Source of the DNA: Raineya sp. | Lineage (GTDB): Bacteria; Bacteroidota; Bacteroidia; Cytophagales; Thermonemataceae | Direction of reading: 5' to 3' | Assembly (NCBI GenBank): GCA_025454915.1 | Contig: JALONN010000009.1 | Span: 186,001 to 250,000 of the forward strand | Length of the DNA stretch: 64,000 bases | Shown: piece after piece, positions 47,556-55,867 of the stretch | Layout: each line of letters opens with the position of its first letter | Numbering within the stretch: the stretch's first letter is position 1 | Program-made: the position numbers and the translations under genes | Notes under the pieces: model-generated | Told to the model about the DNA's origin: nothing | The model's input: the letters and a program-made list of their open reading frames with translations, nothing else | Database searches by the model: none

Positions 47556-47774
47556 TTAAAATAGTGAGATTGTTATTACTATTTCATTTACTCCACAATA
47601 TTCATCTACATATAAGATTACTAATTGTCCTTGGTTATTTACTCCTACATCTAAAATTTCAGGTTGGCAATCGTTGTTTGGTGGGTTAGTTGTTCTCTGG
47701 GCTTGTGTAGGATTTGCAGAAATAGTAATAAGCATTACTAATGCAATGAGCAGTTTTTTTACTTTTTTTCTCAT
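47556..47774 (-). CDS. small secreted Cys-containing protein
   Basis: Signal peptide, 72 aa; stop abuts hairpin H2. Confidence 0.5.
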   Translation of the reverse strand: MRKKVKKLLIALVMLITISANPTQAQRTTNPPNNDCQPEILDVGVNNQGQLVILYVDEYCGVNEIVITISLF

Positions 47775-47807
47775 ACGACTTTTTAGTTTAAAATTTGATT
47801 ATTTGTT

Positions 47808-48095
47808 TTACAAACTTATTTTACCTGTGAAGGTGTCAAAATTGAGTTGTCTAATCTGAAAAGGTTTCAAGGTAATTTTACCTTTATAGTTTATTTTTGG
47901 AGCTTTTACAGATATTATATAATCCCCTGCTTTATCAAAGAATCTCTTTTCACAAAAACAAGTATCATCATTTACTGTAATTTCAGCTTTTACAAATGAG
48001 TAGTTTTGACTACTTGTTACATTGATGTATAACTCTGTTTTCTCATTCTTAGGGCTTTTGCATCCCAAAATGAATATTATAAGAAAGTATTTCAT
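47808..48095 (-). CDS. lipoprotein-like small protein
   Basis: MKYFLIIFILGCKSPKN lipobox. Confidence 0.5.
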   Translation of the reverse strand: MKYFLIIFILGCKSPKNEKTELYINVTSSQNYSFVKAEITVNDDTCFCEKRFFDKAGDYIISVKAPKINYKGKITLKPFQIRQLNFDTFTGKISL

Positions 48096-48134
48096 AAAAT
48101 TTATTTTAAAAATCAAATTAACAGTACACAAATA

Positions 48135-48488
48135 TTAAAAAAAACAGTCAGGCAGTAATATTGTTAGTTTTCTTTGGGCGTTTACATTCTCTACTAATAC
48201 AGCTTTCACAAAATTACATTTCTCATTTTTTAGAATTATAAGCCCTTCATTTTTTATTTTTATTGATATAAAGCCTTTAGATGTTAATTTTTGAGTTATC
48301 AGATGTGGAGGTAAAATATATTTATTGTCTCTTCTGAATTTCTCTAAATCTTGCTTTCTGATGCCCTCATAAACTTCTATTTCGCATTTTATTAGTTTTC
48401 CGTTGGTTTGCTGTGTAGTTAGGTAGATTTGAGCTTTTGAGTAGGTTATTATTAGAAACATTCCTACAATTAAAAATACTGTTTTCAT
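48135..48488 (-). CDS. secreted hypothetical protein
   Basis: Signal peptide; overlaps next gene by 4 nt. Confidence 0.55.
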   Translation of the reverse strand: MKTVFLIVGMFLIITYSKAQIYLTTQQTNGKLIKCEIEVYEGIRKQDLEKFRRDNKYILPPHLITQKLTSKGFISIKIKNEGLIILKNEKCNFVKAVLVENVNAQRKLTILLPDCFF

Positions 48489-49819
48489 AATGGTAAATAT
48501 TGAATTGTTCCAGAGTATAGAATATCTTTTTTTCCTGATAGCTTTTCTTTGAGTTGTCTAATTTGGGTAACTATTAAAATTTCTCTGTTGTCCTCAAAAT
48601 CTACAAAACTGATTAAGTCTGTTTTCAATTCTGCTAATTTCTTGGTAATACTTTCTTTTTCGTATAAACCTGCTGACTCGTAGGAACTCTCTAAACTTCT
48701 AATCCTTTGAATTAAAATACTCTTTTCTCTTTGGTTTTGAGCTTTTTTACTTTGGATAATATTTAATTCAGTTTCCAGCAATTCTATTTTATTTCTAATT
48801 TCCTGTTTATTGAGTGTTGTATCAACTTCTTTCGGGAATTCTTCAGGATGTGGATTGTAGGAAAACTCAAAATCTTTCTTACTAAATTCTGTCCTGATAT
48901 TCATTTTTAGAATTATTTTCTCTCTGGTGATTTTTGTTAGGCTATCTTTTGAGATATTTAAAAACTGTTTTTCTTCTGATTTAAAAGGCTTTTTTGTATG
49001 GATAAACTGTAATTTATTGATTGAATAATTTGTATTGATTTCAAAAAAACCCTTTTTATTCAGATTTGATGCTCTTTCATTGGGTATAAATAGAATTGCT
49101 TTAGATGCTTGTTCATTTATATAACAAAGTGTCCCCTTTCCTTCATAATCTTTTCCTAAATAATGAGCTTTAAAATTTACATCTAATACATCGTTGGTTA
49201 CTTTATATTCTGCATATAGATGATAAATTGTATTAAACTGCTTATTGTAGGTAGTCCAAAAACCTTGTTCAAATAAATTCTGGCATGAGAAACCCAAAAA
49301 CAAGAAAATAACAAAAACTACGCTTTCAGTTTGTAAATCTCCACTCTTTAGCCTTGCATTATGATTGCCAGGAATCACACACTTATTACGAAAAAATGGA
49401 TATAATAAAGGAACTCCCGAAACTGTCAGCATATCAAATAATAAATGGCTAAAATATGAGAATACAAAAATCAGAGTTATTTCAAAGTTTGTAAACTTGC
49501 CAAGAATTAGCCAAAGAATAGAATAAACTAAAATAGAATGTGTTATTGTCCTATGTCCAAAATGTATATCTAAATACTTTGCTATTGGATAAAATATTTT
49601 TCCTATTGGGCTTTTTGTATGGTCTATGTCAGGAAGTACAGAAAATAATATAGTTAAACCCAAATAAAGAGGATTAGAAAAAATATTGATATTCCAAAAA
49701 CTGGCAAATATTCCTGTAAATACTGTACCTCCTGTAATATGATTGATTCCAGACATAATTTTAAAATAAAGTTTGATACCAAAAAGCAAGATTTTTTTCA
49801 TCTGCAGGTGAGTGATCAC
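48485..49819 (-). CDS. YdjM-like membrane metal-dependent hydrolase with C-terminal coiled coil
   Basis: VLPDIDHTKSP, GHRTITHSIL, SHLLFDMLTVSG; start may be within repeat C (MKKILLFGI...) or at MSGINHITGG. Confidence 0.75.
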   Translation of the reverse strand: MITHLQMKKILLFGIKLYFKIMSGINHITGGTVFTGIFASFWNINIFSNPLYLGLTILFSVLPDIDHTKSPIGKIFYPIAKYLDIHFGHRTITHSILVYSILWLILGKFTNFEITLIFVFSYFSHLLFDMLTVSGVPLLYPFFRNKCVIPGNHNARLKSGDLQTESVVFVIFLFLGFSCQNLFEQGFWTTYNKQFNTIYHLYAEYKVTNDVLDVNFKAHYLGKDYEGKGTLCYINEQASKAILFIPNERASNLNKKGFFEINTNYSINKLQFIHTKKPFKSEEKQFLNISKDSLTKITREKIILKMNIRTEFSKKDFEFSYNPHPEEFPKEVDTTLNKQEIRNKIELLETELNIIQSKKAQNQREKSILIQRIRSLESSYESAGLYEKESITKKLAELKTDLISFVDFEDNREILIVTQIRQLKEKLSGKKDILYSGTIQYLPL

Positions 49820-49891
49820 CTCCGATTTTTATAAAAAGTGATACCAAAATTAAACCAGGAGCAACAGCTGCAGCAGGTATTTTGATACCAC
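49774..49891 (-). repeat. 118-bp repeat, copy C (inverted relative to A and B)
   Basis: Reverse complement nearly identical to A and B. Confidence 0.9.
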
Positions 49892-49894
49892 TTT

Positions 49895-51289
49895 TTATAC
49901 GTTCTTTCTTTTTGAAAATCCAAAAAAGTATCTTGAGATAATTAAAAACAGCATTGCAGAACCTCCAATAAACTTTAATCTATCATCATTAATTTCATTG
50001 GCAAAATATCTACTAACTGCAACTACTGCTAAAGCTATAAATACGAAAAATGTTAAATCCCATTCTTTCAAATTTCCATTGCTTTTTATTTCTCTGATGG
50101 TTTCCACATCCAAGAAACTTTCCTTTCTGTATCTCTCCAGCATTTCTTTTATTACTCTCGGATTGCCTGCTGATTGCTCGTATATGTGTGTACGTAAAAG
50201 CTGTTTATTTTCAGTTTCTAAATCAGAAGAAAGTATATTTATCATGCTTAGGCTGTGTTTTCTGTCTAAATTCTTAATTCTGATTATTTCAAAATTCCAA
50301 AGAAATGTATTCTTTTCTACTGGGACGTTTCGGGCTGTTGTAATTATGGTAAAATGGCTTTTGAGTTCTTCTAATGTTCTTATCATCTTTGGAGTAACTC
50401 TATCAATGTTATCAATTATCAAAATATACTCGTTTGGATTAACTATTTTCTTGATTTCATCTGATAAGGCTTTTATACTATCTCTTTGAAATTTGGCTTG
50501 TATTTTATCTAAATCTACATTACCATAAATCATTTCAAAAACTTTCTCTTTGTCATTGGAATAAAGAAAAATGAGTATTTCTATAAGTGTTCTCTTGACC
50601 TCGTAGGTATCGTACATCTTTAGAATTTTCCTTGTGGTGGTTTTCTCAAAGTTTTCAACTAAATATGTTTTTCCTGTCCCTACATCTCCCAAAATCAAAG
50701 TATTTACATTTTTATTGGCTAATGTTTCAATTTTCTTTAATTCCTCATTTCTTCCAATGATTGCATCATATTTAGGCTTTGAAATTATAGAAGTTGGTTT
50801 AATAGATTTTTTTCTTTTGAATAAGTTTACTACACTCAATAAGTTTACTACACTAAACAATTTAGTAATTAAACTAAACTTTCTTTTAACTTTCGCTATT
50901 GTAGGAATTTCTAAAACCTCGTCCTTTCTTAATTTTTCGGGTGTTAGTTTCCCCAAATCCTCATTGTAATTCTGCAAAACTTCTTTCAAATAGTAATTTA
51001 TTGAACCTCTCGAAATGTGTTCTTTTCCTCTTCCTTTGAATAAATAGCATTCTGGAGTATGTTCTTCAAAATCACTTTTCAAATATTCAGCAATGGCAAT
51101 AATTAACCTATCAGAGATACTATAAACCTTTTCACCTATAGAAATAACTTTATTCCCAAAATCAAAATCTTTAATTCTTAGCTTTATTAGTTGGCTTACT
51201 TTTACTTTGGCATCAATCATAAGCAGTAGAATTACTAAATTTCTTTTATTCTTGACTCTCTTTAAAAGTTCCTCATTTCTTGTTTTCAT
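49895..51289 (-). CDS. degenerate tyrosine-recombinase-like N-domain + AAA+/STAND ATPase + two C-terminal TM helices
   Basis: KVSQLIKLRIKDFDFGNKVISIG...LFKGRGKEHISRGSINYYLKE...LTPEKLRKDE; Walker A LILGDVGTGKTYLVE; Walker B YILIIDNIDRV. Confidence 0.7.
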   Translation of the reverse strand: MKTRNEELLKRVKNKRNLVILLLMIDAKVKVSQLIKLRIKDFDFGNKVISIGEKVYSISDRLIIAIAEYLKSDFEEHTPECYLFKGRGKEHISRGSINYYLKEVLQNYNEDLGKLTPEKLRKDEVLEIPTIAKVKRKFSLITKLFSVVNLLSVVNLFKRKKSIKPTSIISKPKYDAIIGRNEELKKIETLANKNVNTLILGDVGTGKTYLVENFEKTTTRKILKMYDTYEVKRTLIEILIFLYSNDKEKVFEMIYGNVDLDKIQAKFQRDSIKALSDEIKKIVNPNEYILIIDNIDRVTPKMIRTLEELKSHFTIITTARNVPVEKNTFLWNFEIIRIKNLDRKHSLSMINILSSDLETENKQLLRTHIYEQSAGNPRVIKEMLERYRKESFLDVETIREIKSNGNLKEWDLTFFVFIALAVVAVSRYFANEINDDRLKFIGGSAMLFLIISRYFFGFSKRKNV

Positions 51290-51957
51290 AATTCAGACCA
51301 TTTAAAAACCTTTGATTTAATTAGAATTGTGTTTTTTGCTTCTAAAATTTGGAAATACTCATATTCTATTAGGTTTAATTGGGTTTGAAAGTCCTTTAAT
51401 TGCTTCAAATATTCACTTGGTAGGATTTCCCTATTCTTGTACTGTTTTTCAATAATTTCAATAAATAAAGCCTTCTGAATATCAAAATTTTTAACTCTTG
51501 AATTATAGTAGTCAATTCTATTCTTCAAGATTTCTCTAAGTTGGATTACCTCATTGAGCACCTCATTAAAATCTACCTCATTAACTCTCTCTATTGATTG
51601 AATTTTAGCTTTTTGAGTAGCTTTTGTATTCTGATAGCTTTCTATCTGAGAACTTGAAAAAATCATGATTGGAGTATTTTGTATAAAGTTATAGCCAAGT
51701 GAAGGCAGAAACCTAAGAAATTTGTATTTGTTTTTAGTCTGAAATTCGGCTTTTAAGGCTTCCTTTTTTTTGGTGTAGAAATCTCTCAAATGTTTTTCTA
51801 AGTCTTTTCTATGTGGCAAAAATTGGCTTGTGTCAAGCAATACTTGGCTATATGCAGAACTCGAAAAAATACAAATGAGAATCAAAAAAAATGCCTTATA
51901 GAATTTTCGTAGGAACTTTTCAGGCTTTAAGGGACATTTTGAACAAAATTTCAACAT
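51286..51957 (-). CDS. secreted/membrane coiled-coil protein
   Basis: Signal peptide; overlaps the ATPase gene by 4 nt. Confidence 0.55.
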   Translation of the reverse strand: MLKFCSKCPLKPEKFLRKFYKAFFLILICIFSSSAYSQVLLDTSQFLPHRKDLEKHLRDFYTKKKEALKAEFQTKNKYKFLRFLPSLGYNFIQNTPIMIFSSSQIESYQNTKATQKAKIQSIERVNEVDFNEVLNEVIQLREILKNRIDYYNSRVKNFDIQKALFIEIIEKQYKNREILPSEYLKQLKDFQTQLNLIEYEYFQILEAKNTILIKSKVFKWSEL

Positions 51958-52068
51958 AAACAAGTAGTTTTTTGGCTGTTTTTAACAGTTTTTTAGCTTT
52001 TTTTCGGAAAATCAATTTTTTGGAAAATTGGAAAAGTTCAAAAAAATTTAGTATGCTAAATTCATTTA

Positions 52069-52428
52069 CTAAACTTTATCAGGAGGCAATTTTTTAAGGA
52101 GTATAAAGTCAAAAAGTGTATTTTCATTTTCTGCATCACTTCCATACATACGCTTTACAACATTTTTAAACTCTTGGAGATTGTACCCTGAATCTAATTG
52201 AGCTATCCACTCATTTACATCTGATAATTTTACTTTCTTTATATCAAGTATAGAGGCAAGCCCCAAAAACTCACCTTTTAGATATAATTCATAAACTTTT
52301 CCCTTTTGGTATTTGCTGGGGTTGTGAATTCTAAAAGTAGTAAAGCTCAAACAGTCAAGTTTTTTATTCCAATTATATTTGAAGTCTATTCTTGGGGCTT
52401 CCATAGTTTTATACTTTTGCTGGTTCAA
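52069..52428 (-). CDS. hypothetical protein
   Basis: ORF overlapping upstream gene; likely start MEAPRIDFKYN. Confidence 0.55.
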   Translation of the reverse strand: MNQQKYKTMEAPRIDFKYNWNKKLDCLSFTTFRIHNPSKYQKGKVYELYLKGEFLGLASILDIKKVKLSDVNEWIAQLDSGYNLQEFKNVVKRMYGSDAENENTLFDFILLKKLPPDKV

Positions 52429-53026
52429 ACTTGGCTAAAAGAATTTCTATAATATTATTTCTCTCTTGGAGTCTTAAATTATCATTTTGCAGGGTTTTAA
52501 TTGTTTCCTGTTGCTCAATGATGGTACTATTCATTTTGTCCTGTGTGGCTGTTAGGTCCTGAAGTAATTTTTCTAAACTCTCTTTCTCATGGGTGATCAT
52601 CTCCAACGCTTTTATATATTCTGTCTCTCTCTCTTTGGATGCCTCTAAACTTTTTAAATAAATATCCTCATTATGCTTTTTTTGGATTATTTCAAAGTCT
52701 TTTTCTTCTAATTCTTTTCTTAATTCTAAATTATTGGTATTGAGAGAAACTAAAAGACTTTGAAAATACTTTGATAATTCCTCTGTGTTATACCTCCAAA
52801 TCTCTGTTTTTGTCTCGGATTCCTCGACTGGCTTGTTTTTTTGTTCACTTTCAAAATTTAATTTATTGATTGCCTGTAATTCCTCTTCTGTGATACATAC
52901 AAGGGTTTCCTTGCCTCTCTCTATACTTCTAAGTGTACCTTTTCGTATTTTATTATTTACATTCTGAATGCTTGTTCCTGTCATTCTCGCATACTCTTTC
53001 TGGGTGAACTCGTGTAAGTCTTGCAT
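52409..53026 (-). CDS. HTH + coiled-coil DNA-binding protein (KfrA/MerR-like architecture)
   Basis: FTQKEYARMTGTSIQNVNNKIRKGTLRSIERGKET then long coiled coil. Confidence 0.65.
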   Translation of the reverse strand: MQDLHEFTQKEYARMTGTSIQNVNNKIRKGTLRSIERGKETLVCITEEELQAINKLNFESEQKNKPVEESETKTEIWRYNTEELSKYFQSLLVSLNTNNLELRKELEEKDFEIIQKKHNEDIYLKSLEASKERETEYIKALEMITHEKESLEKLLQDLTATQDKMNSTIIEQQETIKTLQNDNLRLQERNNIIEILLAKFEPAKV

Positions 53027-53037
53027 AATTATTGATT

Positions 53038-53952
53038 TTATAGGTTATAGTTTGATTTGATACGATTGAGCCTATTTTTTAGGATTTTTATTTTTTCCTC
53101 TAATTCCTCTTTTTGATAATTATTGAGTGCTTTTTCAATTAGTTTTTCATGTAAGGAGATTTGATATTCAAGTTTTCTTACCTTCATTTCAGGCGTATCT
53201 GTAGCTAAAATCTCACTACTTTCACTTTCAAAAGTATTTTCTTGAAACTTTCTATTTTGCTGGTGGGGGCTTATTGACTGAAAAGGTGTTCTATTCTGCC
53301 AAATCTTTACAGTTTTTATCCAGTCTATTTTTTTGGCTGTATTTTCTGAACTCCAATATTCAGCTTGTTCAAACCAATGCTTACATTGGAGATCTGACCA
53401 TTCAGGCAATTGCTCTCTGAAAGTTTTAAAATCTTTAAAAGCCTCACTAAATAAAATTTTATTAGTTTCTGTTTTCTTTGTTTTATTATTGTCTGTACTT
53501 TTTCCAGTAGAAAGGTTTGTTTTTTCTTCCTTTTGGGCTGTATTTTTTCCAGTAGTTGTATTCTCTACTGTAATATTTCCAGTAGATGAATTGGTTTTCT
53601 CTTCCTTTTCAGGTGTAAAAATTCCAGTAGATGGGGTGTTTCCTTCCTTTTGGGCTGTAAATTTTCCAGTAGAATTAATTTTGTAGGAGGTTTTAGTTTT
53701 ATTCTGTTTACCAGACTCAAAATTTATTAGTCCTACATTTTGAAGTGATTGCCTGCCTTTAATAAGTGTTTTTTCGCTAATGTTCAAAGTTCCGCAAATC
53801 TGCGTATTTGACGCAAAAAATGGATTTTGCCAATTTCTTTCATTGGAAATTTTCAGGAGGCAAAAGTATATATCAGCTTCTAAAGAAGTTAGTGGAATTT
53901 CTAAACCCTCTCGGATTCTCCAAAAGGCATTGATAAGCTCAATGTAATTCAT
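53038..53952 (-). CDS. winged-helix replication initiator-like protein
   Basis: TSLEADIYFCLLKISNERNWQNPFFASNTQICGTLNISEKTLIKGRQSLQNVGLI; repetitive STGK linker. Confidence 0.7.
   Translation of the reverse strand: MNYIELINAFWRIREGLEIPLTSLEADIYFCLLKISNERNWQNPFFASNTQICGTLNISEKTLIKGRQSLQNVGLINFESGKQNKTKTSYKINSTGKFTAQKEGNTPSTGIFTPEKEEKTNSSTGNITVENTTTGKNTAQKEEKTNLSTGKSTDNNKTKKTETNKILFSEAFKDFKTFREQLPEWSDLQCKHWFEQAEYWSSENTAKKIDWIKTVKIWQNRTPFQSISPHQQNRKFQENTFESESSEILATDTPEMKVRKLEYQISLHEKLIEKALNNYQKEELEEKIKILKNRLNRIKSNYNL
53501..53672. repeat. in-gene iterons (TTTCCAGTAG x5)
   Basis: Copies at 53501, 53546, 53576, 53621 (one mismatch), 53663. Confidence 0.75.
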
Positions 53953-54000
53953 CAGGAATTGATTTGAAAATTAGAAATATGATAAATTTAATTTTTAGAA

Positions 54001-54288
54001 TTAATTTGTTATCAATTCCTCTAAAGCCTCTAAAATTTCCCAATTATAGAGCCTTCCATTTTTTACCCTTCTTACATCATCAATATCAAAACGCTTTCTA
54101 TCACACACTATAACAGCATAATTATGAGGTAACTTATCTTTAATTTTATTTAACCTTTCATCAAATAAATTTTTAGTAAGGTTCTCTTTTAACTGTTTTT
54201 TTCGCTCTTTTAGCATTTTTTCGAGATTTGCAATTATTGTTAATTGCTGACCTTCTGTTTTACCTTCAAAAAAATTTGTTAATTCCAT
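54001..54288 (-). CDS. hypothetical protein
   Basis: ORF in operon. Confidence 0.5.
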   Translation of the reverse strand: MELTNFFEGKTEGQQLTIIANLEKMLKERKKQLKENLTKNLFDERLNKIKDKLPHNYAVIVCDRKRFDIDDVRRVKNGRLYNWEILEALEELITN

Positions 54289-54419
54289 GTCTAAAACATT
54301 TTATTTTGTTATATTTAATATATTTGCATACAAATTTGTATAATTTATTTTAATAATCAAATTTATTTGTCAAATAAATTTATAAACACTAACCCCTAAA
54401 CCCTTAACAATTTATATTT

Positions 54420-54800
54420 ATGGTTATCAATGATGAAATTGTTACCGTAAATCATAGAATATCTATGATTAGGCAACATTATGAATTAAGCCAAAAACAA
54501 TTTGGCGAAAAGTTAGGCATACAATCTGCCACGATTAGCCACATAGAAAAGAATATCCACAGACCTAATTTTGATGTTGTGGCAAGTATTCTTGCAACAT
54601 ATAGAGAAATAAACCCTTATTGGCTTCTACTGGGTGAGGGTAAAATGTTCTTGGATAAAGACGACCCTATTTTGATAATCTCTAACAAAAAATCCTCAAC
54701 AAATAATGAAGAGGTGCAAAAGCTCCAAGAAGATTTAGAGAAAGAAAAAAAGGAGAAAGGTATATTATTTGAACTGTTGGGCAATTTGTCAAAGCAATAG
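54420..54800 (+). CDS. XRE-family transcriptional regulator
   Basis: RQHYELSQKQFGEKLGIQSATISHIEKNIHRPNFDVVASIL. Confidence 0.88.
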   Translation: MVINDEIVTVNHRISMIRQHYELSQKQFGEKLGIQSATISHIEKNIHRPNFDVVASILATYREINPYWLLLGEGKMFLDKDDPILIISNKKSSTNNEEVQKLQEDLEKEKKEKGILFELLGNLSKQ

Positions 54801-54930
54801 GGCAATCGAAATAGTCATTTGTAATTTTTTAAATGAGGGCTTAAACTCTCATTTTTTAGAGAAATTGGTTACAAATTCGGTTGCCCTGTTCCCAAAATGT
54901 AGGGAATTTGACTATAATTGCATAAGGTTT

Positions 54931-54948
54931 GGAGTCCGTCCATTCCGC
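54931..54948 (+). repeat. att copy 3 (right end of element 2)
   Basis: GGAGTCCGTCCATTCCGC vs tRNA-Asp CGAGTCCCGTCCATTCCGC; one C shorter. Confidence 0.82.
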
Positions 54949-55007
54949 AACAAATATAAAAAAGGAGCCTTTAAAAAGCTCCTTTTTTTATTTTATTTCT
55001 CCTGAGT

Positions 55008-55289
55008 ATGACAACAAAGTATTACAGAACTTATAATGAAAGCCATTATGGAGATGTTGGCTACTATTATTGTGAGGTTCATAATCAGACTATTACACGA
55101 CAAATAGTCTCTTTTGAAAATCATTTATATTGGGCTACTCCCAGCAATTGTAATAATGATGAATACGATTTTACTGACCAGCCTGATTTTCTAGATTCTG
55201 ATTTATCTCAATTAAAAGAACATAACCAACTTATAGAACTCACCAAAGAAGAATTTGAAGGAATTTGGGAAAAAGCCATTTATTCATAA
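55008..55289 (+). CDS. hypothetical protein
   Basis: Complete ORF. Confidence 0.5.
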   Translation: MTTKYYRTYNESHYGDVGYYYCEVHNQTITRQIVSFENHLYWATPSNCNNDEYDFTDQPDFLDSDLSQLKEHNQLIELTKEEFEGIWEKAIYS

Positions 55290-55309
55290 GTTCCAGCATT
55301 AAAGCTTTA

Positions 55310-55795
55310 TCAGTTGCTTTTATGCAATTTTTCATTCTTTAAAACCATTTCTATTACTTTTGAAATTCGTTCTACTTTTGTTTTATCTGTTTTGGCACTA
55401 TAAACCCACTCTATAAAAGCTTTTTGTTCATTATCAGAGCAACTTAAAAAGCTTTCGTAAGCATTTGGTTCTAGAACTAAACATTCTTTAAATTCTTCAG
55501 GGATTTCAGTGGGAGCATTATCTGCATATAGTTTCACCCAAATAGTGTCACCTTCCTGTTTTTTAATAATTTTTCTGATTTGAGCTTTTACAGGTAAAAA
55601 CAGTCTACCATTGCCCATAGGCATCAGATGATAGCTTTTAATTTCGTAATCGTCAATAAAGCCCCTCACACGTACCCAGCCAAATGGGGTGTGTTTATTT
55701 TGTAGAACTTCAGGGATTTCGGCGTATGTCCAGCCTCCTTTTCCCTGAAATTTCCTGAGAACAACCTCTTTATCAACCAATGGTTTTTCTTCCAT
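55310..55795 (-). CDS. DUF1905/YdeI-like protein
   Basis: GWTYAEIPEVLQNKHTPFGWVRVRGFIDDYEIKSYHLMPMGNGRLFLPV. Confidence 0.8.
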   Translation of the reverse strand: MEEKPLVDKEVVLRKFQGKGGWTYAEIPEVLQNKHTPFGWVRVRGFIDDYEIKSYHLMPMGNGRLFLPVKAQIRKIIKKQEGDTIWVKLYADNAPTEIPEEFKECLVLEPNAYESFLSCSDNEQKAFIEWVYSAKTDKTKVERISKVIEMVLKNEKLHKSN

Positions 55796-55867
55796 GTTTT
55801 TAGCTGTATTTGTTTATGATTGCTTCACGTCATTACGAACTGAATGAAATGAAGTGAAGTAATCTAA

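Larger units (their letters stand above)
40161..54948. mobile_element. Integrative element 2, tandem to element 1
   Basis: Second tyrosine integrase directly inside att copy 2; third tRNA-3'-end copy at 54931-54948; own replication gene and XRE regulator. Confidence 0.8.

Noticed and set aside
41576-49891. 118-bp repeats considered as an IS element
   Set aside because: Too short to encode a transposase; no clear terminal inverted repeats with target-site duplication could be defined by eye; left as repeat of unknown mechanism
50821-50860. Tandem 18-bp duplication AATAAGTTTACTACACTC in the AAA+ chimera
   Set aside because: In-frame SVVNL duplication; too small to interpret beyond replication slippage
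22603-54948. Conjugative element (ICE) interpretation
   Set aside because: No relaxase, coupling protein or Tra/VirB-type proteins recognised in either element
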